Under the pieces are notes generated by a model that was not told where the DNA came from, ran no database searches, and saw only the letters and a list, made by a program, of their open reading frames with translations. Both the position numbers and the translations under genes were made by a program. A stretch of DNA of 64,000 nucleotides from Thermoflavimicrobium daqui (GTDB lineage: Bacteria > Bacillota > Bacilli > Thermoactinomycetales > Thermoactinomycetaceae). Shown here piece after piece: positions 9,180 through 19,016 of the stretch; within the stretch, counting starts at the first letter, position 1; the number at the start of each line of letters is the position of its first letter. Location of the stretch: the NCBI RefSeq assembly GCF_003313465.1, contig NZ_KZ845663.1, positions 357,911-421,910 on the forward strand. The letters are read 5' to 3'.

Positions 9180-9442
9180 TACTGTGGTTTTGGTTCTTCT
9201 ATAATCTTGACTTATATTATTGATTGTATCAGAATTTTTTATAAACGGGAAACTAAAAGAGAGAAAAAAGGGTTGATCAAAGCATTCCCTAATGGGGATA
9301 CCGTCCGAACAACGCTGTCTTTCATCCCACTACCCTACCATGGGTTTTCGGCCAGCAATTACTGTAAGACGAGTTGCTATTGCAGTGTTCTCTTTCGATT
9401 GATGAGTAAAATTCCATTAGTAATCTTCATCAGCGCCCATCC
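9180..9442. other. unassigned segment between thiE and leuD
   Basis: No supported gene. A 98-codon plus-strand frame exists but lacks a ribosome binding site. The part from about 9270 to 9400 is richer in GC than other spacers here. Read on the minus strand it gives a protein-like stretch (TAIATRLTVIAGRKPMVG) that ends at a stop. It may be a remnant or an RNA; I cannot tell. Confidence 0.3.
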
Positions 9443-9496
9443 AAATAAAACAAACGCTATCCACCTGCCCATGTCCAAATGGAAGGATAGCGTTTG
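9443..9496 (-). terminator. terminator of the leuABCD operon
   Basis: Perfect 12-bp stem CAAACGCTATCC/GGATAGCGTTTG (9451-9462 and 9485-9496). It is followed on the minus strand by TTTTATTT, 36 bp after the leuD stop. Confidence 0.75.
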
Positions 9497-9531
9497 CTTA
9501 TAAATAGATGAAAACTAGCTTTAAAATTCCT

Positions 9532-10140
9532 TTAATCCTGGATCAAATAATAAGAGGGAAGATTTTGTTCATAACAAGTAATGGCTTGTTCTGATTGTAG
9601 AGTGACTCCAATATCGTCAAGTCCATTTAACAAGCAATAACGACGATATGGGTCAAGATCAAATGTGGCATGAAAGCCAAGCTCATCCGTAATTTGTTTA
9701 CGTTTTAAATCAACGTTAAGTTGATAGTTTGCATATTTAAATGAACGCTGGAATAATTCTTCTACTTGATCTTCTGAGATACGAACAGGTAAAATACCAT
9801 TTTTAAAACAGTTATTATAAAAAATATCAGCAAAACTTGGAGCTATGATCACTCGAAATCCATAGTCCAAAAGTGCCCATGGTGCATGCTCCCTCGACGA
9901 GCCGCATCCAAAGTTGGTACGTGTAAGCAAAATGGAGGCATTTTGGTATGAAGACTGATTCAATATAAAATCAGGTTGTGGCTGCCCATTCTCTTGAAAA
10001 CGCCAATCATAAAAGAGAAATTGCCCAAACCCCGACCGTTCTATTCGTTTGAGAAATTGCTTAGGTATAATGGCATCAGTATCCACATTCGCTCGATCCA
10101 GTGGGACGACTATTCCCTGATGTTGTTTAAACGGTTGCAT
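9532..10140 (-). CDS. leuD: 3-isopropylmalate dehydratase small subunit
   Basis: Small (swivel-domain) subunit of isopropylmalate isomerase, 202 residues (B. subtilis 199). Visible signatures: [19 protein letters not shown] near the N-terminus and the substrate-recognition loop [15 protein letters not shown] (about 77-91). The start at 10140 has GGGGAG seven bases upstream. It lies 14 bp inside the end of leuC, so translation is coupled. It forms a heterodimer with LeuC and is the last gene of leuABCD. Confidence 0.96.
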   Translation of the reverse strand: MQPFKQHQGIVVPLDRANVDTDAIIPKQFLKRIERSGFGQFLFYDWRFQENGQPQPDFILNQSSYQNASILLTRTNFGCGSSREHAPWALLDYGFRVIIAPSFADIFYNNCFKNGILPVRISEDQVEELFQRSFKYANYQLNVDLKRKQITDELGFHATFDLDPYRRYCLLNGLDDIGVTLQSEQAITCYEQNLPSYYLIQD

Positions 10141-11566
10141 GCCATTTCTCCCCTTTCTCTTTGAACTTCCACTTACGTACATCGACAAAGTGACCTTTAA
10201 TCGCTGCGGCTGCTGCCATCGCTGGACTCACTAGATGAGTACGTCCACCGCGTCCTTGTCGTCCTTCAAAGTTACGATTGGAAGTAGAAGCACACCGCTC
10301 TTTCGGTTGGAGAATATCAGGATTCATCCCCAAACACATACTACAGCCTGACTCACGCCATTCAAATCCAGCCTCTTTAAAAACCTGATCTAAACCTTCC
10401 GCTTCAGCCTGTTGTTTGACCTGCTGAGATCCGGGAACAACCATGGCCCGAACAGTTGGAGCAACCTGATATCCCTTTACAACTTGTGCTGCTGCTCGTA
10501 AATCTTCAATCCGTGAGTTTGTACAGGAGCCGATAAACACACGATCAATCGAAATCGAAGTCATTGGAGTACCTGGAGTCAGTCCCATATAATCAATAGC
10601 TAATTTCACAGCATTCCTTTCTGTTTCAGTCGCCATAGTTTCGGGATCTGGAACTGTTTTAGTAATATCTGTCCCCATTCCAGGACTAGTTCCCCAAGTA
10701 ACTTGTGGAGCCACTTGCTCTAAATCAACTTCGACTCTGGCATCATAAACAGCCCCATCATCTGTTTTTAACATTTTCCAAACTCCTACTGCTTTTTCAA
10801 ACTCTTCCTCTTTGGGTGAGAAAGTGCGTCCTCTTAGATAATTAAATGTGGTTTCATCTGGGGCAATCAATCCTGCACGCGCTCCTGCCTCGATCGACAT
10901 ATTACATACTGTCATTCGCTCTTCCATCGACATCGCTCGAATCGCTTCCCCTGTATACTCAATCACATACCCTGTTGCTCCAGCAGTCCCAATTTGGGCA
11001 ATCAAGGCAAGGATCGCATCTTTTGCGGTAACTCCTGGTTGTAATTTTCCTTTAAAATGAACCTCCATCGTTTTAGGTTTGTGCTGCTGTAAACATTGAG
11101 TAGCTAATACATGTTCCACCTCACTCGTCCCTATTCCAAACGCTAGCGCACCAAACGCCCCATGTGTAGAAGTATGGCTATCTCCACAAACAATGGTTTT
11201 CCCCGGCAAGGTAAGTCCCAGTTCTGGGCCTACAACATGTACAATTCCTTGATTTGGGCTGTTAAGATCAAATAACTTGATGCCAAAATCCCTACAGTTT
11301 TCAGCTAATGTATCGATTTGCTTTTTTGCAATGGGATCTTGAATCGGTAGGGAGCGATCCGTCGTAGGTACATTGTGATCCATCACCGCTATGGTTAAGT
11401 CGGGGCGACGCACCTTTCGTTTAGCTAGACGTAAACCTTCAAAAGCTTGTGGAGAAGTTACTTCATGAATGAGATGTAAATCAATATAAAGGATGGCAGG
11501 TTTTCCATCATGTTGCTCAACAACATGATAATCCCAGATCTTATCAAAAAGTGTACGTGGTTTCAT
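10127..11566 (-). CDS. leuC: 3-isopropylmalate dehydratase large subunit
   Basis: Aconitase-superfamily subunit carrying the [4Fe-4S] cluster, 479 residues. The cluster cysteines lie in [12 protein letters not shown] (about residue 350) and in [12 protein letters not shown] (about 410-420). The [20 protein letters not shown] region (about 130-150) is also typical. It starts one base after the leuB stop and overlaps leuD by 14 bp. It interconverts 2- and 3-isopropylmalate in leucine synthesis. Confidence 0.97.
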   Translation of the reverse strand: MKPRTLFDKIWDYHVVEQHDGKPAILYIDLHLIHEVTSPQAFEGLRLAKRKVRRPDLTIAVMDHNVPTTDRSLPIQDPIAKKQIDTLAENCRDFGIKLFDLNSPNQGIVHVVGPELGLTLPGKTIVCGDSHTSTHGAFGALAFGIGTSEVEHVLATQCLQQHKPKTMEVHFKGKLQPGVTAKDAILALIAQIGTAGATGYVIEYTGEAIRAMSMEERMTVCNMSIEAGARAGLIAPDETTFNYLRGRTFSPKEEEFEKAVGVWKMLKTDDGAVYDARVEVDLEQVAPQVTWGTSPGMGTDITKTVPDPETMATETERNAVKLAIDYMGLTPGTPMTSISIDRVFIGSCTNSRIEDLRAAAQVVKGYQVAPTVRAMVVPGSQQVKQQAEAEGLDQVFKEAGFEWRESGCSMCLGMNPDILQPKERCASTSNRNFEGRQGRGGRTHLVSPAMAAAAAIKGHFVDVRKWKFKEKGEKWHATV

Positions 11567-11567
11567 T

Positions 11568-12668
11568 TTATTTCACCCCAATTTTCCACTCTTGTTCTAA
11601 TCTTTTGATAATACGATCTCCGAATTCATGAGTACAAATAGCAGGTTGGCCTGATTTTACGAGATCAGGAGTACCAACTCCATCTGCAATCACTTGTGTT
11701 ACTGCTCTTTCAATGGCTTGAGCTGCATTTTCATCTGCGAATGAATAACGTAACATCATCGCGATAGAGAGAATAGTGGCGCTTGGATTAGCAATACCCT
11801 GTCCTGCAATATCGGGAGCGGATCCATGTATGGGTTCATATAACCCTTTGTTTCCATTTCCTAAACTTGCAGAAGGCATTAAACCAATTGATCCCGTTAT
11901 TACTGCTGCTTCATCACTTAAAATATCCCCAAACATATTTTCTGTAACGATCACATCAAAGTCTGTGGGGCGCCGTACAATCTGCATCGCACAGTTGTCT
12001 ACTAGCATATGGTCAACCACTACTTCAGGATAATCTTTCGCAACTCTCTCCACGATCGAACGCCACAAGCGGGAGCTTTCTAGAACATTCGCCTTATCGA
12101 CAGATGTCAAACGTTTTTTACGTCTGAGAGCCATTTCAAAACTTAAACGAACAATCCGTTCAATTTCATAGTCATAGTACACGAGCAAGTCACTAGCTAT
12201 TTCACCTTGTTTGGTTTTCTCTCTTTTTTTCTCACCAAAGTAAATACCTCCTGTCAACTCTCGGACAACAACCAGATCCACACCATCAATCACTTCAGGG
12301 CGTAATGTCGAACGCTCTTCCATACCAGGAAGTAACGTTACAGGACGTATATTTGCATAAAATCCTAACTCTTTTCTTAAACCTAAGAGAGCTTTCTCAG
12401 GACGAAGTTCAGGAGGATTGTGGTCCCACTTAGGTCCACCAACCGCGCCAAGTAATACGGCATCAGCTTCTTGACAGATCTGGATCGTTTCGTTAGGTAA
12501 AGGGACATTCACTTGATCAAGAGCTGCTCCCCCTGCTAATGCGTATTGAATATCAAATGAATAAGAAGCATGCTCTTCAATATGATGAAGTATTTTCATC
12601 GCTTCTTTCACGATTTCGGGTCCGATTCCATCTCCGGGAATAACAGCTATTTTATATGTTTGACTCAT
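11568..12668 (-). CDS. leuB: 3-isopropylmalate dehydrogenase
   Basis: NAD-dependent decarboxylating dehydrogenase that makes 2-oxoisocaproate, 366 residues. It has the GDGIGPEIV start region. The isocitrate/isopropylmalate dehydrogenase signature is at about 244-263, within [19 protein letters not shown]. Substrate residues include the [13 protein letters not shown] region. It lies 14 bp after leuA and directly abuts leuC. Confidence 0.97.
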   Translation of the reverse strand: MSQTYKIAVIPGDGIGPEIVKEAMKILHHIEEHASYSFDIQYALAGGAALDQVNVPLPNETIQICQEADAVLLGAVGGPKWDHNPPELRPEKALLGLRKELGFYANIRPVTLLPGMEERSTLRPEVIDGVDLVVVRELTGGIYFGEKKREKTKQGEIASDLLVYYDYEIERIVRLSFEMALRRKKRLTSVDKANVLESSRLWRSIVERVAKDYPEVVVDHMLVDNCAMQIVRRPTDFDVIVTENMFGDILSDEAAVITGSIGLMPSASLGNGNKGLYEPIHGSAPDIAGQGIANPSATILSIAMMLRYSFADENAAQAIERAVTQVIADGVGTPDLVKSGQPAICTHEFGDRIIKRLEQEWKIGVK

Positions 12669-12682
12669 GCTTCATCCTCCTC

Positions 12683-14221
12683 TTAGTTCGCGCAACCCAC
12701 TGTTTTTCTCTCTTTTCTTCTTAGCAAGCGATTGATAGCATCTAAATAAGCTCTTGCACAAGCTTCCAAAATATCCGTACTCACTCCACGACCACGTACT
12801 TGAATCTCCTCTTGCTCTAACTGTACTGAGACTTCCCCTAGCGCATCTTTCCCATGTGTCACAGAATGAATCTTAAAGTCAATCAATTCAACTTTCTCAT
12901 CAATCATCCGATCTACTGTTTTAAATATGGCATCGACTGACCCATTCCCACATGCAGCTTCTTCTAATAATTGATCTGAAGAATGATCACGAACTCGTAG
13001 TGATGCAGTCGGCACCGAATGACTGCCATATGAAATTTGTACCGATTCTAATGTATAAAATTCTTTCCCTTCACCTATTTTCTCTTCAACCAGAGCAATG
13101 ATATCTTCTTCAGTAATCTCCTTTTTCCGATCGGCTAACTCTTTAAAACGGGTAAACAAAACATTGATTTGTTCATCTGACTGTGGATATCCGAGCTCTT
13201 CCAGTCTCTTTTTAAAAGCATGTCGTCCAGAATGTTTTCCTAAGACCAATAAGCTTTCGTCCATTCCTACTGTTTCGGGAGTCATAATTTCATAAGTTTC
13301 TTTGTTCTTCAACATTCCATCTTGATGAATTCCAGACTCATGAGCAAAAGCATTATCACCAACAATCGCTTTATTCTTCTGAACAAACATTCCGGTAAAC
13401 TTACTAACCAAGCGACTTGTTCTAGCAATCTCTGAATGGCGTATGGATGTTTTCTTCTGAAAGAAATCTTCTCTAGTTTTTATTGCCATAATCACTTCTT
13501 CCAAAGCTGCGTTTCCAGCTCGTTCTCCAATACCATTAATCGTTCCTTCAATCTGTCTAACACCAGTTCGAACGGCTGCTAGACTGTTTACCACAGCCAT
13601 TCCTAAATCATCATGGCAATGAGCGCTTAAAATAACTCGATCAATATTCGGTACGCGCTTTTGTAGCTGTATAAAAATCTCCGCATATTCATCTGGATAT
13701 AAATATCCGACTGTATCTGGAATATTGATCACATCCGCTCCCGCTCGTATCGCTTGGTCAACTACTGCACATAAATAGTCAATTTCGGTACGCCCAGCAT
13801 CTTCAGCTGAAAACTGAACAATCGGAAATCTACTTTTCCCATAGCGAACCATCTCGTCAACTGATTCTAAAATTTGTTCTTTACTCATTCTTAGTTTGTA
13901 CTCGCGATGAATCGGTGAAGTAGAGATAAATATATGCAACCGAGGATAAGCAGCCTCACGAAGAGCTTCCCACGCTTTATCAATATCACTCTTCACACAA
14001 CGAGATAAGCTACATACGGAAACTTCTTTTAAACGATTGGCAATTTGTTGTATCGAATATAGGTCTCCTGGAGATGCAGCCGCAAAGCCTGCCTCGATGA
14101 TATCAATCCCTAGGCGCTCCAATTGCAAGGCAATTTCGATTTTTTCTTCTGTACTCAAATTCACACCTGGCGATTGTTCTCCGTCACGCAATGTCGTATC
14201 AAAAATTTGAATCTGATCCAT
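12683..14221 (-). CDS. leuA: 2-isopropylmalate synthase
   Basis: First committed enzyme of leucine synthesis, condensing acetyl-CoA and 2-oxoisovalerate, 512 residues. A TIM barrel (1-270) shows FDTTLRDGEQSPGV and the metal motif HCHDDLGMAV, plus NGIGERAGNAALEEV. The C-terminal LeuA allosteric domain (about 390-500) binds leucine for feedback inhibition. It is the first gene after the Leu T-box leader. Unlike in B. subtilis, ilvBHC genes are not placed in front of it. Confidence 0.97.
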   Translation of the reverse strand: MDQIQIFDTTLRDGEQSPGVNLSTEEKIEIALQLERLGIDIIEAGFAAASPGDLYSIQQIANRLKEVSVCSLSRCVKSDIDKAWEALREAAYPRLHIFISTSPIHREYKLRMSKEQILESVDEMVRYGKSRFPIVQFSAEDAGRTEIDYLCAVVDQAIRAGADVINIPDTVGYLYPDEYAEIFIQLQKRVPNIDRVILSAHCHDDLGMAVVNSLAAVRTGVRQIEGTINGIGERAGNAALEEVIMAIKTREDFFQKKTSIRHSEIARTSRLVSKFTGMFVQKNKAIVGDNAFAHESGIHQDGMLKNKETYEIMTPETVGMDESLLVLGKHSGRHAFKKRLEELGYPQSDEQINVLFTRFKELADRKKEITEEDIIALVEEKIGEGKEFYTLESVQISYGSHSVPTASLRVRDHSSDQLLEEAACGNGSVDAIFKTVDRMIDEKVELIDFKIHSVTHGKDALGEVSVQLEQEEIQVRGRGVSTDILEACARAYLDAINRLLRRKERKTVGCAN

Positions 14222-14302
14222 AAGAATATTCCCTCTTTTCCCTCTAGTCTGTAAATATTTTTTAATTGAGTGTAACCAAAAATCATCGTTTTAACTACAT
14301 AA

Positions 14303-14600
14303 GTAGGGTATTAAAAAAACCTTTTTCATCCCAACTTCCAGGTAAATCCTGAAGATTGGGGTGAAAAAGGTTCACGGTACCACCCAATTTTACCAAGTCT
14401 TCGCAGACATTGGTCTTAGTAAGTCTAAAAATTCTTAGACTTCGTCGATAACGGAGACGACCGATAGTGTTCTACTCAGAAAAGTCTCTTTTCGACACTC
14501 AACTCAGAGGTGAGTATGTGATATACCACGGTTCCGGTTTCACCAACCCCGGACTCTCTGGATCGCGTTACCATATCACTTATCCTCTTCATTGTCTTTA
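14303..14600 (-). promoter_or_regulatory. T-box riboswitch, leucine-specific, with terminator
   Basis: The minus strand shows TGGGTGGTACCGTG (complement near 14375-14388). A long terminator stem follows (CCTTTTTCA...TGAAAAAGG) with a T run at about 14311-14370. The specifier CTC (14512-14514, minus strand) lies directly before ACCTCTGAG, exactly as ACC does in the thrS leader. CTC is a Leu codon and leuA follows, so gene and specifier agree. Confidence 0.93.
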
Positions 14601-14687
14601 TTATATTTCATTTAAGACTATCTACGATGATTATCAAGTCAAACGTATTAAATAAAGGTTAACAGCATTTTCTTTTATTTAGCTGTT

Positions 14688-14717
14688 ATTATAATAGTCT
14701 CTTTTTGCAGCTGTCAA
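14688..14717 (-). promoter_or_regulatory. strong sigma-A promoter of leuABCD
   Basis: Consensus TTGACA (14712-14717) and TATAAT (14688-14693) on the minus strand with an 18-bp spacer. It lies about 90 bp upstream of T-box stem I. Confidence 0.82.
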
Positions 14718-14925
14718 TAGGATTTAATCATTTTTCACAAAAATAAATCTGAATGGATCTATCATTTTTTCTCTAGTAAATCATTTCTTTATTTTATCTT
14801 ATTGTTGTTTTCTACTTCACACTTTGCTATATTATCTTAGACAACTCACATTTTAGGGGGGCACAACTGCTACGAAAGCATAGAAAGAATGGATTGAATA
14901 GCTTATCTATAGTAGCAGAAAAAAA

Positions 14926-15342
14926 ATGTCTGATCGTATAACTATATCCTTAGAGTTGGAAAAAACTTTTTCCCAAGTCTTTCGCGAATTTAAAAAGGAC
15001 CTAAAGCGTATTCTCCAAGACGACATGACTGGTGCTGAAGATAGCCTCCTACATTCTCTATTAGAAAAAAATCCACAGAGCATTACAGGGCTTTCACAAG
15101 ATTTCCATGTCTCTGTCAGTCATATTACTCATGTGGTAGATCAACTTGAGAAAAAAGGCTTAGTACAGCGGAGACGCTCTCCCGCCGATAAACGAGTGGT
15201 TGAGGTTTATCTAACACCAACAGGGTTACAAAAGGGCGAATCCATTAACAAAAAGAAGCGGAAATATTTTCAGGAAAAATTTAGTCACTTAACAACGGAA
15301 GAATTACAAACTTTATTACAAATTTTCAACAAATTAAAGTAG
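14926..15342 (+). CDS. MarR-family transcriptional regulator
   Basis: DNA-binding winged-helix dimer, 138 residues. The helix-turn-helix covers about residues 45-70 (SITGLSQDFHVSVSHITHVV), followed by the wing QRRRSPADKRVVEVYLT, a standard MarR signature. No clear ribosome binding site precedes the ATG at 14926; the gene starts right after a run of eight A. An AGGGGGG further upstream (about 14855-14861) belongs to another frame. The target is unknown; it stands alone between leuABCD and rplT, in opposite orientation to both. Confidence 0.82.
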   Translation: MSDRITISLELEKTFSQVFREFKKDLKRILQDDMTGAEDSLLHSLLEKNPQSITGLSQDFHVSVSHITHVVDQLEKKGLVQRRRSPADKRVVEVYLTPTGLQKGESINKKKRKYFQEKFSHLTTEELQTLLQIFNKLK

Positions 15343-15345
15343 AAC

Positions 15346-15380
15346 AAAAAGGACCTGACTGATGAGACAGGTCCTTTTTT
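15346..15380. terminator. bidirectional terminator, MarR gene / rplT
   Basis: Perfect 12-bp stem AAAAAGGACCTG/CAGGTCCTTTTT with a 10-base loop, flanked by A and T tracts. It serves the converging marR-type gene and rplT. Confidence 0.85.
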
Positions 15381-15396
15381 AAAGTACGTGTTTTTG

Positions 15397-15756
15397 TTAT
15401 TGTGCATTTTTTGCAATGTTTGCTAGCTCTGTAAATGCTTTTGCATCGGATACAGCAAGCTCAGCAAGCATTTTACGGTTAATATCTACACCAGCTACTT
15501 TGAGTCCATGCATCAATTTGCTATATGATAGACCATTCATACGTGCTGCTGCATTAATCCGAGCAATCCATAGCTTACGAAAATCGCGTTTGCGTTGACG
15601 ACGATCACGATAAGCGTACATCAATGACTTCATTACTTGCTGTTTAGCTGTACGGAATAATCTATGTTTCGAACCAAAGTAACCACGTGCCAACTTTAAC
15701 ACTTTTTTACGACGGCGACGTGTCACTGTTCCGCCTTTTACTCTTGCCACTGTCAA
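15397..15756 (-). CDS. rplT: 50S ribosomal protein L20
   Basis: Primary 23S rRNA-binding protein, 119 residues, which is the normal length. It has an Arg/Lys-rich helical N-terminus ([20 protein letters not shown]) and the conserved [23 protein letters not shown] region. It is the third gene of infC-rpmI-rplT. In Bacilli L20 represses the operon by acting on the leader, and a matching leader is present. Confidence 0.98.
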   Translation of the reverse strand: MTVARVKGGTVTRRRRKKVLKLARGYFGSKHRLFRTAKQQVMKSLMYAYRDRRQRKRDFRKLWIARINAAARMNGLSYSKLMHGLKVAGVDINRKMLAELAVSDAKAFTELANIAKNAQ

Positions 15757-15790
15757 TCCCTCCTGCTAAAAAACAACCTCATCTGTTCTT

Positions 15791-15988
15791 TTATTTGTAA
15801 GTGATTAATTGTTGAATACGTTTTACATCACCTTTGTGCATAATTGCACTTTTACGTAATTTACGTTTACGCTTCATTGATTTACCTTCAAACATATGGT
15901 TAGTGAATGCATGACTACGTTTGATTTTACCCGTGCCGGTTTTCTTGAAACGCTTTGCCGCAGCACTTTTAGTTTTCATTTTTGGCAT
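15791..15988 (-). CDS. rpmI: 50S ribosomal protein L35
   Basis: Small basic ribosomal protein, 65 residues, with the family pattern [20 protein letters not shown] at the N-terminus and [16 protein letters not shown] further on. It lies between infC (20 bp away) and rplT (34 bp away) in the usual order. Confidence 0.98.
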   Translation of the reverse strand: MPKMKTKSAAAKRFKKTGTGKIKRSHAFTNHMFEGKSMKRKRKLRKSAIMHKGDVKRIQQLITYK

Positions 15989-16008
15989 CTACGTCGTCCT
16001 CCTTACAA

Positions 16009-16524
16009 CTACTGCTGTTTGGGCGTTAAAATCATAATCATTTGTCGACCTTCTACCTTAGGTTGACGCTCAATATCAGACAAGTCTTTGACCTCATTTG
16101 CCATGCGATCGAGTACTCTTCGACCAATCTCTTGATGAGTAATCTCTCGACCACGGAAGCGGATAGTCAGCTTTACTTTATCGCCTTTCTCCAAGAACTT
16201 TTTCACGTTCTTTAACTTGGTACGGACATCATTTTCATCAATCGTTGGGCTAAGACGTACCTCTTTAACTTGAATAATCTTTTGCTTTTTACGTGCCTCT
16301 TTTTCCCGCTTGCTTTGTTCATATCGAAACTTACCATAATCCATGATCCGGCAAACAGGGGGTTTCGCTTGAGGGGCTACATTTACAAGATCTAAGTTTT
16401 GCTCTTGCGCAAGCTTTAACGCTTCTTTTAACGGCTTAATACCTAACTGATCACCACTTGGACCGATCAACCGAACTTCGCGAGCGCGAATCGCCTCGTT
16501 GACCTGATGTTGTTCCTTGCTGAT
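16009..16524 (-). CDS. infC: translation initiation factor IF-3, ATC start
   Basis: Prevents premature subunit joining and checks the initiator codon on the 30S subunit. With the start at 16524 the protein has 171 residues (usual length about 173) and begins [20 protein letters not shown], aligning with the family. The first codon is ATC, six bases after AGGTGG; no ATG or GTG occurs at the right place. Non-canonical AUU/AUC starts are a known conserved feature of infC and underlie autoregulation. The N-terminal domain (1-75) and C-terminal domain (about 85-171, [11 protein letters not shown]) are both complete. Confidence 0.95.
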   Translation of the reverse strand: MSKEQHQVNEAIRAREVRLIGPSGDQLGIKPLKEALKLAQEQNLDLVNVAPQAKPPVCRIMDYGKFRYEQSKREKEARKKQKIIQVKEVRLSPTIDENDVRTKLKNVKKFLEKGDKVKLTIRFRGREITHQEIGRRVLDRMANEVKDLSDIERQPKVEGRQMIMILTPKQQ

Positions 16525-16554
16525 AACTTGCCACCTACCTCCAAAGTATTTTTA

Positions 16555-16700
16555 TACCAAGCAAAAAAGTGTGGACACATAGCGCCCACACTTTATCCTC
16601 ATACCAATCTCATCATGGATGTAAATGGATAACCTAGCAACAGCCGAGTGCGTCGACCAGGTGAGAAGCGGGCGCTTCTTCTTGCACGGATAAGCACATC
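16555..16700 (-). promoter_or_regulatory. L20-type leader and attenuator of infC-rpmI-rplT
   Basis: A roughly 150-base untranslated leader on the minus strand. It contains a GC-rich structured part (about 16620-16680) and then a terminator hairpin AAAGTGTGG/CCACACTTT (16566-16594) with a T run just before infC. This is the arrangement of the Firmicute L20 leader, where L20 binding promotes termination. The family is inferred from position and structure. Confidence 0.78.
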
Positions 16701-16727
16701 TTAGCATGAAATCAGATTATACGTCAA
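16698..16727 (-). promoter_or_regulatory. promoter of the infC operon
   Basis: TTGACG (16722-16727), 18-bp spacer, TAAGAT (16698-16703) on the minus strand, directly before the leader and just after the thrS stop. Confidence 0.65.
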
Positions 16728-16741
16728 GGTTCATTCGCACT

Positions 16742-18661
16742 TTATTTTAAATGATTGCTACGCTGATGAATAGATTGAAGCATTTCATCAATAATCTCGT
16801 CAACTAGTTTTGCTCCCTGATCACCTAACGAGCGCTTGCGAACCGAAACTGTACCTGACTCTACTTCTTTCTCTCCTACGACTAGCATATACGGAATCTT
16901 TTGTACTTGTGCTTCCCGAATTTTATAACCCACTTTTTCATCACGTTGATCCAAATCTGCTCGAATTCCTGCTTTTTGTAATTGTTCAACAATCTGCTGA
17001 CCATACTCATTAAAATGACGAGAGATTGGCAAGACACGCGCTTGGACTGGTGCTAGCCAAAGTGGGAATGAACCTGCATAATGTTCCACTAAAATTCCCA
17101 TAAAGCGATCGATCGAACCAAAAATCGCTCGATGGAGTACGATGGGACGATGCTTCTCATTGTCTTCACCAATATAGGTGAGATCAAATTTTTCAGGAAA
17201 CTGAAAGTCTAATTGAATCGTTGCACATTGATGACTCCGTTTTAGAGCATCCCGAATATGAAAATCGATTTTAGGTCCATAAAAAGCTCCGTCACCTTCA
17301 TTTACACGATATTCAATTCCTGATTGATCCAGTACATTTTTAAGAGCTGTTTCTGCTTGCTCCCATAATTCATCTGAACCCATTGAGTCTTCAGGGCGTG
17401 TAGACAATTCTACTGTATAAGGGAAGCCAAAAATCGAATAGATTTGATCTACAAGATGCATGGCATTTTTAATTTCACTTTCAATTTGATCCGGACGAAC
17501 AAAAATATGGGCATCATCTTGTGTAAAAGTGCGTACACGTAACATCCCATTCAAAGCGCCAGATAGCTCGTGCCGATGAACTTGGCCAAATTCAGATAGG
17601 CGGAGTGGTAAATCTCGATAGGAACGTAATTCATTTTTATAGATTAACATATGACCGGGACAGTTCATCGGTTTAAGGGCAAATGTATGATTATCTACTT
17701 CAGTAAAATACATATTTTCTTGGTAATGATCCCAATGCCCTGATTGCTTCCATAAGCGCTGATTCATGATAAATGGGGCTCGTACTTCTTGATAACCTGC
17801 TTGGTTTTGTAGTTGGCGAGACATGCTCTCAAGTTCATTTCTTATCGTCATCCCGTTGGGTAAATAAAAGGGCATCCCCGGTGCTTCTTCCGAAAACATA
17901 TATAGCTTTAATTCACGGCCAAGCTTACGATGATCTCTTTTCTTCGCTTCTTCAAGGAAATGAAGATACTCGTCTAACTGTTTTTGATTCGGCCATGCAG
18001 TTCCATAAATGCGTTGCAGCATTTGTTTATCAGAGTCTCCTCGCCAGTAGGCTCCTGCTATATTTAACAGTTTAAATGCCCTAATTTTTCCCGTTGAAGG
18101 TAGATGAGGACCACGGCATAGATCAAAAAACTCACCTTGTTCATAAATCGTTATGACTGCATCTTCTGGAAGCTCATGAATCAGCTCTAATTTCAAGTGG
18201 TCACCAACCTCTTTATAGATTTGAATCGCTTCTTGACGGGAAATCACTTTTCGCTGAATTGGATGGTTTTCACTTACAATTTTTTTCATCTCTTTTTCAA
18301 TTTTGGGTAAATCTTCAGGAGTTAGGCTTTTAGGTAGGTCTACATCATAGTAAAAGCCATCTTCAATAACTGGACCAATCCCTAATTTCACTTCAGGGTA
18401 CAGACGTTTTAGAGCTTGTGCTAATAAATGAGCTGTACTATGCCGATAAACCTCAAGACCCTCTGGATCATCAGTCGTTAAAATCTTCACTTCTGCACCG
18501 TCCATAACTGGACTATTTAGGTCCACTATTTTCCCATTGATCATACCTGCCACGGCTTTTTTCTTAAGTCCTGAACTAATAGAAGCAGCTACATCGTTTA
18601 CTGTACTTTGCACCTCATATTCTCTGACACAGCCATCTGGTAACGTAACTGAAACACTCAT
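16742..18661 (-). CDS. thrS: threonyl-tRNA synthetase
   Basis: Class II synthetase, 639 residues. TGS domain at 1-62, editing domain at about 65-240 with HSTAHLLAQALK and the C-x3-H site in FFDLCRGPHLP, catalytic core at about 245-535 with MNCPGHMLIYK (zinc Cys) and RFMGILVEHYAG, then the anticodon-binding domain to the end (QVQKIPYMLVVGEKE). The start has AAAGGAGGT six bases upstream. It is controlled by the Thr T-box. Confidence 0.98.
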   Translation of the reverse strand: MSVSVTLPDGCVREYEVQSTVNDVAASISSGLKKKAVAGMINGKIVDLNSPVMDGAEVKILTTDDPEGLEVYRHSTAHLLAQALKRLYPEVKLGIGPVIEDGFYYDVDLPKSLTPEDLPKIEKEMKKIVSENHPIQRKVISRQEAIQIYKEVGDHLKLELIHELPEDAVITIYEQGEFFDLCRGPHLPSTGKIRAFKLLNIAGAYWRGDSDKQMLQRIYGTAWPNQKQLDEYLHFLEEAKKRDHRKLGRELKLYMFSEEAPGMPFYLPNGMTIRNELESMSRQLQNQAGYQEVRAPFIMNQRLWKQSGHWDHYQENMYFTEVDNHTFALKPMNCPGHMLIYKNELRSYRDLPLRLSEFGQVHRHELSGALNGMLRVRTFTQDDAHIFVRPDQIESEIKNAMHLVDQIYSIFGFPYTVELSTRPEDSMGSDELWEQAETALKNVLDQSGIEYRVNEGDGAFYGPKIDFHIRDALKRSHQCATIQLDFQFPEKFDLTYIGEDNEKHRPIVLHRAIFGSIDRFMGILVEHYAGSFPLWLAPVQARVLPISRHFNEYGQQIVEQLQKAGIRADLDQRDEKVGYKIREAQVQKIPYMLVVGEKEVESGTVSVRKRSLGDQGAKLVDEIIDEMLQSIHQRSNHLK

Positions 18662-18682
18662 CTAATAGACCTCCTTTGCAAA

Positions 18683-18935
18683 AATAAAAAAACGCCCGTT
18701 CCCTAAAGGGACGAGCGTCAATGTCGTGGTTCCACCCTAATTCAATCATCAGCTAACATTAGCTTAAGATCCTCAATTCGTAATTAACGGCCTACTACCG
18801 ACAATGGTTACTATGGATAATCTCAGTTCTCCATTGTAGCTCAGAGGTGGTAAATGTCTATCCATCGGGTGAAGGGGCTTCCAGCCGCTGACCCCTAATC
18901 TCTAGCACCATAGAAAAACATTCATGTCCTCATCA
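18683..18935 (-). promoter_or_regulatory. T-box riboswitch, threonine-specific, with terminator
   Basis: AGGGTGGAACCACG on the minus strand (about 18723-18736) is followed by a hairpin with stem ACGCTCGTCCC/GGGAACGGGCGT and T7 (about 18684-18719). The specifier ACC (18849-18851, minus strand) lies directly before ACCTCTGA. ACC codes for Thr, matching thrS. Confidence 0.94.
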
Positions 18936-18987
18936 TTGCAGATATCTTATCATTGACTGAATCTCTTTTAGACATTAGATAATATGT

Positions 18988-19016
18988 ATCATAGCTGAAG
19001 CACCTTATACCGTCAA
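18988..19016 (-). promoter_or_regulatory. promoter of thrS
   Basis: TTGACG (19011-19016), 17-bp spacer, TATGAT (18988-18993) on the minus strand. The -35 box overlaps the ytxC stop codon. Confidence 0.72.

Noticed and set aside
9207-9503. 98-codon plus-strand ORF after thiE
   Set aside because: No ribosome binding site, Cys/Ser-rich unlikely composition, and it runs through the leu operon terminator.
14467-14655. 62-codon plus-strand ORF
   Set aside because: Lies on the opposite strand of the Leu T-box leader; the RNA structure explains the sequence.
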